The notes below the pieces were generated by a model, which was given only the letters and a program-made list of their open reading frames with translations, was not told the DNA's origin and did not search any database. A stretch of 64,000 nt of DNA from positions 523,187 through 587,186 of the forward strand of contig JANPYM010000001.1 of the NCBI GenBank assembly GCA_025890175.1. The letters are read 5' to 3'. The DNA is from Ciborinia camelliae (taxonomy: Eukaryota > Ascomycota > Leotiomycetes > Helotiales > Sclerotiniaceae). The stretch's first letter is position 1, and each line of letters opens with the position of its first letter. Below are positions 51,888-64,000 of this stretch, piece by piece. The translations under genes were made by a program, and so were the position numbers.

Positions 51888-53518
51888 TTGCTTACCTACA
51901 TAGATTGCGTTTTAGTATGGCGAATCGCATCGCATAATTGATGGTGGTCGGGCATACGGCTTGACTTTTGTAAGAATACCACATGAAAGAGAGGCTACCT
52001 CGGAATTCCATGAACTTGTACAAACGGGACAACTTGCCATAAATGAATCGCTTTCCTAACTCCAATCGATCATGCTTTGAGACATCCATTTATTCCCTCC
52101 ACAAAGACATATTCCATGCTCGCTTGAAAAGGGGCCTTCCTTATTAGGTTGTTATGGTACCGGTATATCTTCAACGCTGGAGTCTTGTGGGGTTGATGGG
52201 CGGGGCTATGAGACAACTACTTGAAATCCACCCAGATACCATCCATACTCGTAGCCAGAAGTTTTCCATCCATCAGACCGGCAGAAATAAAAAATATTTT
52301 CGCACCCCCGTCCCCTAGCACCCCAAATCCTGATGGGCGATTAGAGGTTTGAATTCGGCATAAAATGGCCAGCAGGAACAAGCACAGCGCACAACATGAA
52401 GCCTTTCGTCCCGCAAAAGGATAGCTGCAGATCGTTGGCTTAGCTGCAGATCGTTAGCTTAGCTGGCGGTGATACGAAATGTAAAGTTTGATGGATATAT
52501 GTACCAAAAAGCAACCCAAAACAACGGGTTTCTTTTGTTCCATTGGGAACATGGGACTTGCAGTCAGTAGGTACCTGTCAGATCAATAAAGTTTTTTTTG
52601 TTCCGAAGTTTCAACACATCAGAATAATAATGAACACAAGCCACGTTATATGACAAAACGATACAAATAACCTACCCAAGAAGCGTGTACGTCATGATAA
52701 AGTGTCTACTAAGGGAACTAAGGGAATTTGCGTTGATGGAGTGTATAATGCCCTGGTGACCCTAGGTATTATTTACCTTATTAGTTCCCCTGTGCCTGGA
52801 GAAGACTGGATATGTTGCTTTATTTAGATTAAATGGTGGGTCAAGTGGTGTGTGGCTTATACAGCTCTTCCCCCTGTTGAGGATCGTATCTTCAATAATT
52901 GGTACTGTGCATACATGAACGAGGAAATAGGGTGTGATGGCAAGAGTCAAATGGATATGTATAACGTATTAACGTCAAGTTGGTTTAAATAAAGGCGTTT
53001 TCCTTCCTTCCTTCCAAGACTGGAATTGTTCAAAATACGGCTGGTGCGGTAAGATATTGAAAAATGTACGAGAGTTACAGCCTCAGACTATGGATGTTTG
53101 CGATCCGCAGCATTAATCAATTAGGTTGGTCCCGTATCGTACCTCCTAGGTGGGTAGGTAGGCAGGTAGGTGGTAGGTACATAGCATAGTAGGTACTAGG
53201 TAAGCACTAGTAGATTCATAAACATACCTACCGGTATCTACGTACCGTATTCTTCTTTTCATTAATAAATACCTACTAGGTAGTAGACAGGTAGGCAAAG
53301 GCGGTGGGGGTAAACGAAGAATATCCTCAAGGACAGCTTTCTTCCCTCTCCTTAAAACCATCCACATCTCCCTCAACGAAGGAAAATCATACTCCCCGTT
53401 TTCATTCGTTTTCTTTTCATCCTACAGTACAATCGTTCTTGCTTGCGATACCCTTTTTTGCAGATCCTCCCAATATCTAAAAATCAAAAGAAAACAAACA
53501 CTCCTCCCTTCTACAACT
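51888..53518. other. Long upstream region of GFA1
   Basis: 1.6 kb between RPT4 and GFA1, both on the plus strand. It includes a tandem 19-bp duplication (52422-52459), TTCC repeats near 53000 and dense TAGGTAGG/ACCTACC motifs at 53150-53290. The last 100 bases are CT-rich, as in strong fungal promoters. No gene seen. Confidence 0.6.
52422..52459. repeat. Tandem 19-bp duplication
   Basis: Two head-to-tail copies of TAGCTGCAGATCGTTGGCT differing at one base (GG to AG), followed by the start of a third (TAGCTGG). It lies about 1.1 kb upstream of GFA1. Confidence 0.9.
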
Positions 53519-55970
<2,452 letters not shown>

Positions 55971-56899
55971 ATGGTTTTTCGGCACGGCATGGTATTGCTA
56001 TAAAGGGCTTCTAAGCTTTCCCGCTTTGGTGTTCTGCTGGACTCGGATACATTGAAAGGAAAGGAAAGGCTGGCTTAGAAGTCAACTGCACGTCAAGTGT
56101 TTGCTTCTTTATTTTGCGTAGATAATGAGACTTAGCGATTGTGGGCACTAAAAATTATGGGTTTGGGAATTTTGATGGAGGGATGGTATGTGCTAGCTGC
56201 TATTGCAATTGATGATTTTCTTTAGATACATACTACTTTTGCGGAAATCGAATGCAATTTGCGTAGGCCAATCAATGATAAGACTTTTTTTTTTGATAGA
56301 AGACGGAAAATGGATGAAAACATGGTGTTAAGCTGCTCGATGATGGCCTCACTGCACTCATGCTAATGATGATCTCGCAAGCAAAGCGAACTAGCAATAT
56401 AATACTACCGGATGGTACAGTTCAACGATTAAAGGAAACAAGAACCCGCTATCTCGAATTAACAATTCGGATATCCATATTTGTTAAACGATTAGAAACT
56501 AATTATTTTTTTAAGCAAAACCTACGTAGCCGAAGACCAGTTTTGAACCTATACACTATACACGATTTCATATCCCCTCCCGCTCTGTCTCCTACCATTA
56601 TCCCATCCTAGCCCGTCCCATGAATACCCAAATGATGATTATCGTAGCAAGTAAGCAGACCCGAGTAAAGAGTATCAAAAGATTAAAATTTCGCCAAGGA
56701 GCCAAAACGCAGAGAAAAACTAGAACAAAAGAAAAGGGTCATCAATCATAATCGTGAAGAACCATCCATCCGCACCCAGCTTGATATGCACCAGCTATTC
56801 CCCCGCGAGAACTCTCGGCGTTTATTTATGGTGCGAGTAAAGGGATCCCAATATTTCGCTCAGGGGTTAGTTGGAGACTCCATTCCCATCGCATGTTAC
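55971..56899. other. Intergenic, tail to tail
   Basis: About 0.93 kb between converging genes. AT-rich 3' flanks, including a T-run near 56286. No gene seen. Confidence 0.6.
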
Positions 56900-58705
56900 C
56901 TATGCCGTCTCGGGAATATCTTCGTTCTCCTCCCTCTGCACTCTCTCCCTCCCTGGTATAAAATCCTTCGTTACATCCTTCACAGCTTGAGATGGATCCT
57001 CGAGCCCATTGATAAGTCTCTCCCTCTTACTCTTCCCCTTGCGACCGGTGCCCGCCATATCATTCAGGTCTTCCTCGTCACTGCTACTGATCTCATCGTC
57101 TGAATTCTGCACCATATTAATTGCTTTTCCTTCCTTCTTCTTTCGATCCCTCTGTCCTTGCTTCATTTTCTGTAAATGATCATCTGTGCATTCTTTCGTG
57201 ACGATGTGGAGACCAGGGAGATTTTCGTTGAGAAATTTTTTGAGGAGAGGGAGGAGATCACCTTTGGGTCGGTAGGTGCCGCTGTCATTATCGATTACTA
57301 GTTCGTAATGGCTGGCATCCTTAGGAGGGGCATCGTGTGGCGGTCCACCGGGAAGCTCTTCAATGGGGTGAGTGGATTGGCTGGGATCATCGGTCGATCT
57401 GTGTGGGTGCTTCAGTCGACGAATGAAAAACTCTCCCGAGCATGCAATATAGATGTTCACATCACTGTGCATAGTATGTTTCGACAAAAGATCAATTCCG
57501 AACTCCTTGCCGGTTTCGGTAAAACGAAGAAGTCCATCTAGAGAGAGCACATAGGTGAAGATCCTTCCACCCTCATCAAAATGTACCATCTTTAGGAATT
57601 GTATAGCGGCTTCTTCTGATCGGGGTTTGAATACGCCATACTCCGTAGTGTTGCTGAAATTATACACACGAGCGTGTTGGTGGTGAAGAGCTTTGTTTAA
57701 GACACGTCCTCGGAGACCTGCTTTTGAGAACATTCCCTTCACGAAAGGTTTGAATTCGACGAATCTATGGTATAATTCCGCCGGTACTGGACCTTGAAGT
57801 TGTATCTGATTTGCTTGGAAGCTAATTTGTCAACATTGGCAAAGTTGTAGGTAGATAATTACTTACTCATACTTTTCCGTTGCAGGCTTTCCTTCGGACG
57901 AACTTCCAGGAGCTTTAGTGCCAGCAAGTCTCCCAATCATGGGCGAATAATGCTTGAAGAAATATGTTTCGGCAACAGTATACATTCTGCCATATGGTTT
58001 TTCAGATGGGCCCAAAAATTCCGCGCTTACGTAGAGTGTACCACCCATATGTATGCTTCTATCAAACATAGCAGCGCAAGCTCGTACCCCGTATGCTCTC
58101 TTGCTGCCCATCCTCTTCTTGATATCAAAAGCTTTCTCGTGAAAACCCTGCCAGTTTGGACCCATCGATTCCACATAGATTGTGACATTTCCCAAACGAT
58201 CATCATGGTCTGCGGGGTCTTCGTCATATAAACGGCATTTCAAGCGGAAACCACTCCCTGGGATACCAGCGACCGTCCAAGTCTTATTCCACTCCGGATT
58301 TGTATTTTTCTGTATGGTTTGTGTTCGCAGAACGAGATCAGGATCCTCCTTGTGTCGTTTCAATAGAGAGGATGTCAATGTTGCTGTAAGGAAAGGATCG
58401 GAAGATCGAGTATTGAGGTCTGATGCGGGAAGATTCTCGGCTCTGTGGAAAGTAAATCGCACGGTATAACCATCGCAGGCAGAAGGAATTGGCGTCGCAT
58501 CAAAACCACCAGGGGGATTGTTCTTATCTCTTAACTTCTGTTGTTTTGAGGTAAGTTTTTCCTTGGCTGCCTTCAGTTGACCTGGGTGTTGTTTCTCTGC
58601 ATCGCCATCTTGCTGTGAGCCATTTTGCGCCGAACCTTCTTGAGCTGTATGGTTTGCGCTATTCGACATATCACCGAGTGCTCGACGTTCGACCTTTTCC
58701 GACAT
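56900..58705 (-). CDS. C2-domain protein, fungal conserved, function unknown
   Basis: Two exons, 58705-57867 and 57821-56900, joined through a 45-nt intron to 586 residues (EKYDFQANQIQLQGP at the joint). Residues about 75-215 form a C2 domain: GYTVRFTFHRAENLPASDLN, SSDPFLTATL, NPEWNKTW and YDEDPADHDDRLG, with the acidic residues needed for calcium-dependent phospholipid binding. The second half has no domain I can name; it includes RVYNFSNTTEYGVFKPRSEE and HYELVIDNDSGTYRPKGDLL, then an acidic and basic disordered tail (NSDDEISSSDEEDLND; GRKGKSKRERL). No signal peptide or membrane span. Related proteins of this arrangement occur widely in ascomycetes. A peripheral membrane role is inferred from the C2 domain only. 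Confidence 0.85.
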
Positions 58706-60551
58706 CTTTGTATATTCTGCCAGTGGAACTCGGGTTATTCCGCAGACAGAATGCGCGTTTTTGCGCGCAAACTCAAGCGGTGTTGTAGTTGTGAGAATGG
58801 ACCGATAACCAAGCTTATATTATATGGCTGTAGAATGCGGGATGGATGATACTTTATTCTCTCAACCTGGCCAATTGAATTGAAGTAAAAAGGTAAAGGT
58901 AAAAGTCGCAATAGTTACCCGACGCCTATACTATATCGCAAAATGCGTAAGAAATGATTCGAGCTGAGCCGTGTAATTGGGTTAATTTCGTCTCATCAGT
59001 ATGCGTGACTATGATGGGTTGGAATCAACAAGCCTGGCGCACGGGATACCTACCTAGGTATGGAATGATATTTTCAATTTCTTCGTTCTAATTCAAGTAG
59101 CTTATACGAAAGGACGAAAAGGGCTGAAAGGCTGAAAGGAAAATAAATAGACGGAGACTTTGGAAGGTCTTCTAGCACTCGTTCGTTCTTGTACCTACCT
59201 ACCTAGCTATCTACCTAGTAGTATTCGAAGTATCAGATATATTATATCCAAGTTTCCAAGAATTTAAGTATGTAGGTACTACCTAGCAGTTAGATAATTG
59301 GAGAAGGGATTGAGCCGTGAAGCCGTCTTGGTAGTTGATTATATGGAGTAACGGTGTACGGTACAGTAAAGGAGTACCTAGACTTGTATGTAGGTAATCT
59401 TATATTAGGTAGTTTGAGAATCGATATCAGCACTCTTCCTCCCTCCACTCCCTTTAGAGTATGGTATGGGATCATTGCGATGCGATTCGTGCCAATCATG
59501 AGATATCAAGTTGTCAATTTCAATTTTCAACCAGTTGAAGATCCAATCAAATGAAGGGGTAGGTAAGGTTAAGTAAAGCAATGGGATTTTCGTTTGTTCA
59601 TCATTGGTCGATCATTGAGGGATGGATCATGGGCCATCCGAGTAAAAAATGAAAATCCAAAAATGAATGCCAATATGAATATTTGGCTGTCTAATAATTG
59701 CGAATGTCAGAATGTCCACAAGTATCTGAACTAGCTGGAGGGACATATCTTTAAGTTTGTAAGATTACATACCAAATCGTGTGTGTGCAATCTTTCCCAT
59801 GAAAGTTCTGAACCATTTGAATGTTCCGACCCCTTTGAACCTTCCGAACAGACCATACGATCATTTGAATCTGCTTGTTGTTACTCCCTACAAGATGCTC
59901 TAATATGAATATGACTGGATTGTGGTAGGCGACCAATTCGACCTCAAATACAAATACTCCCCTTGGAATATTATGTTACCTCCTATTTTCATAATGGTTG
60001 GAGGAGTCTCTACCTTTATGGTGTTTGCAATACAGTGTCAGTATAGCATGTATAAATAGACAGGATAGATGATCGGAGCTCAATCGCATCAGTAGTACTG
60101 TAGCAACAAGTCTAAGAAGGCAATTGGCAAGGATCTATACTACTACTGCTGCTGCTACTACTACTACTATACGGTAAACACAAGTTCAAGTGGAATTGGT
60201 GCACTAGTGTCATCGAGGCCCAGATTCTCCATCCGAGCGGCAACTCTAGGCCTGTTGATACTCGAAAAGTTGTCTTGAGCTATACCTCCCACGATACCAG
60301 AATGAGGCTTAAGTCTCGATCTTGAAGTATAAAGTTCGGACTAACTACTGGCACCTATTGACATAAATCATGTCACTCGCCTATATGATCTCACCAACCT
60401 ATCCCCCTTCACATCAAATCAATCATCTGAAACTCGCCATCTTCTTACACTTGCACGATTTTCAACACTTCCTCCAAATAAGGCATTGGAATACTTCATT
60501 CTATACGAAACACCCTTCAGTCTCACCTTGCCAATAATATCATTTTTCACA
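58706..60551. other. Head-to-head intergenic region, 1.8 kb
   Basis: Upstream of the C2-domain gene and of the hypothetical gene at 60552. Contains TACCTAGGTA at 59051-59060, further ACCTACCTA clusters near 59190-59220 and a TAC/TGC microsatellite at 60139-60171. No gene seen. Confidence 0.55.
60139..60171. repeat. TAC/TGC trinucleotide microsatellite
   Basis: Eleven consecutive trinucleotides: TAC units, then three TGC units, then TAC units again, in intergenic DNA about 400 bases before the gene at 60552. Confidence 0.85.
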
Positions 60552-61130
60552 ATGATGCATTCCTCCACCTATCAGCCATCCAGTGCACGCCGAGCAGGCA
60601 GAGAAGATGATATGTACCACTCCGAATCCAATCCAATTTATCTCGAACTCCTATCGTATACGTCCACGAGAAAAATTAAAGCCCGTAGTATCCCTACAGA
60701 TAGTTGGTCCTTCGACGACCAAAGAATTTGGTTATTCAAAATGTTGGTAGAGTTGTGCGGTCGACCGGACTATAATGCTTACGATATCGCCACGCGTTGG
60801 GAGAATGTTCCTGGGGCTTTATACGAGCTAACGAGAAGGGATTGGGAGAGGTTACTAGGGAGCGAGAAAGATGGTGCGATTGTTCACTGTATTTTGCGCA
60901 AGATGAGGAAGACGGTGAAGAAATCCGATCCCTCGGAAGACGATTTGTCCCTCTCCCTAACAGTAACATTGACAGCAAGATCACGATGCAAGTGGTGGAG
61001 AGTTCTAGATTATGTTAAGGGATGTTCGCTATGGAAACAATCACAAGCAGGAAACCCCCGTGTAGAACAAATGCGAAGAAGACAGGGAAATGCAATACCA
61101 GCTATGCAAACAATTCCTACCAAAACTTAA
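60552..61130 (+). CDS. Hypothetical protein with a possible SAM/Pointed-like helical domain
   Basis: A 192-residue single-exon frame from the ATG at 60552 (a second ATG follows directly). I recognise no family with certainty. Residues about 48-120 follow the spacing of SAM/Pointed domains: a tryptophan-serine start (SWSFDDQRIWLFKMLVEL), then NVPGALYELTRRDWERLLG, then DGAIVHCILRKMRK. In SAM folds these correspond to the first helix, the G-x-x-L-x-x-L segment before a D[FW] motif, and the last long helix. The rest is polar, with basic patches (MRRRQGN near the end). No signal peptide or membrane span. It lies 0.9 kb before a methyltransferase gene on the same strand. Existence as a gene is likely but not proven; the domain call is an inference. 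Confidence 0.55.
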   Translation: MMHSSTYQPSSARRAGREDDMYHSESNPIYLELLSYTSTRKIKARSIPTDSWSFDDQRIWLFKMLVELCGRPDYNAYDIATRWENVPGALYELTRRDWERLLGSEKDGAIVHCILRKMRKTVKKSDPSEDDLSLSLTVTLTARSRCKWWRVLDYVKGCSLWKQSQAGNPRVEQMRRRQGNAIPAMQTIPTKT

Positions 61131-62059
61131 AGGCAACCTTCTGCTGAGATAGCTTGTTGCCTTCTCATATTCCGGGTATGGGCGTAAAGAAGCAAGGGGG
61201 CGGCGTTCTGAATTATCCGAATATGACCCCAGTTTGAAAGAATACCAAGGATGCATCTTGGTTGTGTCAAAATACTGTTGGTTCGAGCACTGTTTTAAAG
61301 GTCTACATGTCAATATAGGAGATAGTTTTGGAAAATCTTGAGGGTATATAGATTGTTTGGTTCGGGACTAGTAACGACGGAGGACTATCCGAACCCTCCA
61401 AAAGCATCTCACAGCTTGCCCACCTAAAACTCCAACACCGACCATTATAACCTCCGAATCTTCAATCTTTTGAAAGTACCTATATAACATACTGTTTGGT
61501 TTGAACCTGAGTAATAAAATGCTCTCCGTTAATATCTTCACAGGATTCTGTAAGTACTCCTCTAGGATTTCACATTAAAGTACTCATTGCTGAACATGTT
61601 CATAGGAGCATATATATCTCTTCCACTTAAACTCGACATTGAAGCACTTTTCATCTGACGGGGACGGGTGTTGATAAGTCCTCACACTATCTCTATCTCT
61701 CTATCTTTCATTTAAAACCCAATAATCCCGAATATTAAGAAAATATATACATTTTTGTGAACTGTCGAAATTCTGTGCCCTTCTCTTTTCTTGTCAGCAT
61801 TGAGAATCCAACTGTTATAAAGTTAGCTAGCGAATTTGATCTTAACCTCATATTCTTGATTGGAAACTTTGGAGCGGGCCCAACTGTTGGGCCCACTTGA
61901 ACTTCTGAGCATGCTACAAGTGAGACGCCCGCCTTTGAGTTCTCAAAGTAATTCATTCTTCCTGTCCTACTATAAAAGGACAATCCTCCTCACATATCAA
62001 AACCTTCGAGCCTACACTTCCCCGCGTTTTTCTCGCAAATCCATTGATAGAAAGAAATC
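61131..62059. other. Intergenic region before the methyltransferase gene
   Basis: About 0.9 kb. Upstream region of the methyltransferase; a CT-rich stretch occurs near 61670-61720. A tiny spliced frame beginning at the ATG at 61519 could be imagined but has no support. Confidence 0.5.
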
Positions 62060-63090
62060 ATGACAGCTACACTATCCCCTCCCACTATCGCTGATAGCAA
62101 AGAAAAGATCTCCGATCCTATGGATACTGTCGTTCCTAGCAAGGAGTATAAATGGTGGCTTGATAACATCGACCATGTAATCACTCCCGAGGTAAGTGAT
62201 CCCTGAATCTGGAATGAAAGATCTTTAACTCAATGCTATTTCCCAGTGCCGTAAGCTTCTCGAGGATTACAGCAAAATCCCGCCGGAAGATGTTCGTCAA
62301 CACATATACGATATCGTGAGTCTTCTTTCTCTAGTCATACTATCTCGTTTCACCAATGTGTTTCTTTGTATGACCAAAGCTAACCATTTCACAGCGTGAA
62401 AAAGCATGGGCAATCCGCCAATATCCATGCACAGGCATGGGTCGCTTCCTCGATAATCTTCTCGCTCAGTCTCCAGCCTACAAAGCTATTATCGCTAGGC
62501 TCAAGGGCGGAGAATCATTCGTAGATATCGGATGTTTTCTCGGTCAAGAATTGCGCCAGCTCGTTTGGGACCTCGATGGTGCTTCTACCGATCAGCTTCA
62601 TGCCGTGGACATTGTCAATCACTGGGACTTGGGATACGAATACTTTCGTGACAAGGAGAGGTTTAAGGTTGACTACTTTGAAGATGATATGATGAATCCC
62701 AGCGAGAAGTTAAATGCATTAAAGGGAAAGATGGATGTTATTTTGGTGAACCAGATTTTCCATCAATGGGGTATAGAAAATCAGATTGAAGGTGCTATTA
62801 ACCTTGTTAAACTCTCTCGATCTAAGCCCGGAAGTTTGATCCTGGGCTATCAAGCTGGTGTGTCAGAGCAGCGGGAATTGGTTGGCCCAAAAGGCTCTAA
62901 ATATAGGTCCCTCCTGCATTCTCCAGAGACTTGGAAGGATCTTTGGGGTGAAGTTGGAAGGAAGACTGGAACGCAGTGGAAGACTGAATCGAGATTGGTG
63001 ACTTGGGAACAGCTCGGACATGATCCTGAGGAAACTGCATATATGGGGAGAGATGTGTTGATGTTGGAATTTGTTGTTACCAGGGAGTGA
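62060..63090 (+). CDS. SAM-dependent methyltransferase, secondary-metabolism type (AusD-like)
   Basis: Class I methyltransferase of the kind found in fungal natural-product clusters (for example AusD of meroterpenoid synthesis). Three exons: 62060-62191, 62247-62315, 62395-63090; 298 residues. The first exon has the family's WWLDNIDHVITPE, the second CRKLLEDYSKIPPEDVRQHI, and the third REKAWAIRQYPCTGMGRFLD. SAM motif I is FVDIGCFLGQELRQL, a variant of the GxGxG loop, followed by an acidic residue in LHAVDIVNHWDLGYEYF. Later motifs are MDVILVNQIFHQW and KPGSLILGYQAG. No membrane span. No polyketide synthase, terpene cyclase or NRPS lies in the window, and the next 0.9 kb to the edge holds no clear gene, so it is either an isolated member or the edge of a cluster beyond the window. 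Confidence 0.85.
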
Positions 63091-64000
63091 GGGGGGTTAA
63101 TTCTGTCTCAATAATTTCTTGGCATGGGATATGGAAAGGCTATTTATTTCTAGAAAAATATAGATAGTGGGATATAGTTAAATAGAGTTGAGATTTATAT
63201 CAACACATTAGATACAGTACTGTGGGTTTTCAAAATATCATTGATGCTTCTCTCCTACCTATGGAAGGGAAGGGAAGATTCAGATCTATATATAAATACC
63301 TAGGTACAAACACCACGGCAGCGTGCTGATTGGCTACAGTGAGGTTACTCTCGTGCCGAGGTACAGTTCAGTAACTTGGTAACCGAAGGCTACATCGACA
63401 AACTACTTATTACTCATCATTCACAGAAAGAGAAGCTCATACCGCCTCCAAATACGATGAACGGATGCTGTGTACACCAAAATCAAAATCAACTACATAC
63501 CTCGGGCTGAATACCCCTTGACTTCACCTATCGCAGCATACCTGCCTCATCAATCATTTGACTTGATCGACTAATCTGGAATTGAAGGAGGCTATACGCA
63601 GGGAGGTAAAAAGTAGATTCCACTATTAAGATCCCAAGCTATAGTTCAATATAAAAAGGTTATTTTGTCAGCTACCCAGCTTAAGCAAGAATGGAGTCGA
63701 AATAATATTTATCATCAAAGTCGAGTTTCTATCAGTTATGAGCATTCGACAATCATAATCTACCGATGGGTTCTTGGGGGAACTTGGGCTTTACTGTCTA
63801 TACGGAAAGAGGCAGCGGAGAAGCGTAGGCTTTTTGCAGAGAAACATCGATCCCATCTCGGTACAGTATCTCAAGGGGCTATGTAGATAGGAAATACGGC
63901 ACTTGATGTAAATACACAATGCCAGCGTCCGAGAAGGCGTTCGATTGCTGTTACTCCTCATGCGTGGATGGATGCTTAACGGGTCTTGACATCATGTGCT
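63091..64000. other. Intergenic to window end
   Basis: About 0.9 kb. TACCTAGGTA palindrome at 63297-63306. A short plus-strand frame at 63665-63886 opens only with TTG and matches nothing known; I did not accept it as a gene. Confidence 0.5.

Noticed and set aside
61519..61660. Tiny two-exon peptide (MLSVNIFTGF...) before the methyltransferase gene
   Set aside because: It needs a hand-picked acceptor to avoid an immediate stop and has no family support.
63665..63886. 73-codon frame near the window end
   Set aside because: Starts with TTG, no domain, no convincing upstream exon; likely chance.

Overview
The window is nuclear DNA of a filamentous ascomycete. The genes carry short spliceosomal introns (about 45 to 166 nt, GTRNGN donors, YAG acceptors), several promoters are shared or very long, and the gene set (Crh transglycosylase, HIR1, MPH1, ACR3, GFA1, a BAR-PH-ArfGAP, a Chk2/PRD-4 type kinase) is typical of Pezizomycotina. 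The moderate GC, AT-rich intergenic DNA and overall look suggest a leotiomycete such as Botrytis or Sclerotinia. That placement is an inference from impression, not from a search.

Layout. 1-6 kb: the 3' end of a BEM3-like RhoGAP and a GPI-type Crh cell-wall transglycosylase. 6-13 kb: about 7 kb with no intact gene, holding AT-rich DNA, microsatellites and decayed gene pieces (a 2EXR-like relic and a CBM1-like fragment). 13-23 kb: HIR1, an intronless GT4 glycosyltransferase and an UNC93-like membrane protein. 24-37 kb: the DNA-damage helicase MPH1, the arsenite exporter ACR3, proteasome subunit beta7 (PRE4), an HCNGP/SAP30BP protein and an FHA kinase of the Chk2 family. 38-49 kb: a BAR-PH-ArfGAP, a double-hotdog thioesterase-like protein, eIF3j (HCR1) and enolase. 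50-59 kb: RPT4, GFA1 and a C2-domain protein. 60-64 kb: a hypothetical protein with a SAM-like pattern and a small-molecule type methyltransferase.

Most genes are conserved housekeeping genes and do not form one pathway. Loose themes are genome maintenance and chromatin (HIR1, MPH1, Chk2), the proteasome (PRE4, RPT4), and cell wall or precursor supply (CRH, GFA1, possibly the GT4). Exon structures were worked out by reading splice sites and checking that every joint keeps the frame and restores the family sequence; most coding totals divide by three.

No convincing new multi-gene system was found. The least explained items are the GT4 orphan, the SAM-like hypothetical protein, the methyltransferase without a biosynthetic partner in view, six exact copies of the palindrome TACCTAGGTA in intergenic DNA, a strongly C-depleted block at 10.56-10.86 kb, and a 5-nt first coding exon in GFA1 that splits the catalytic cysteine codon.
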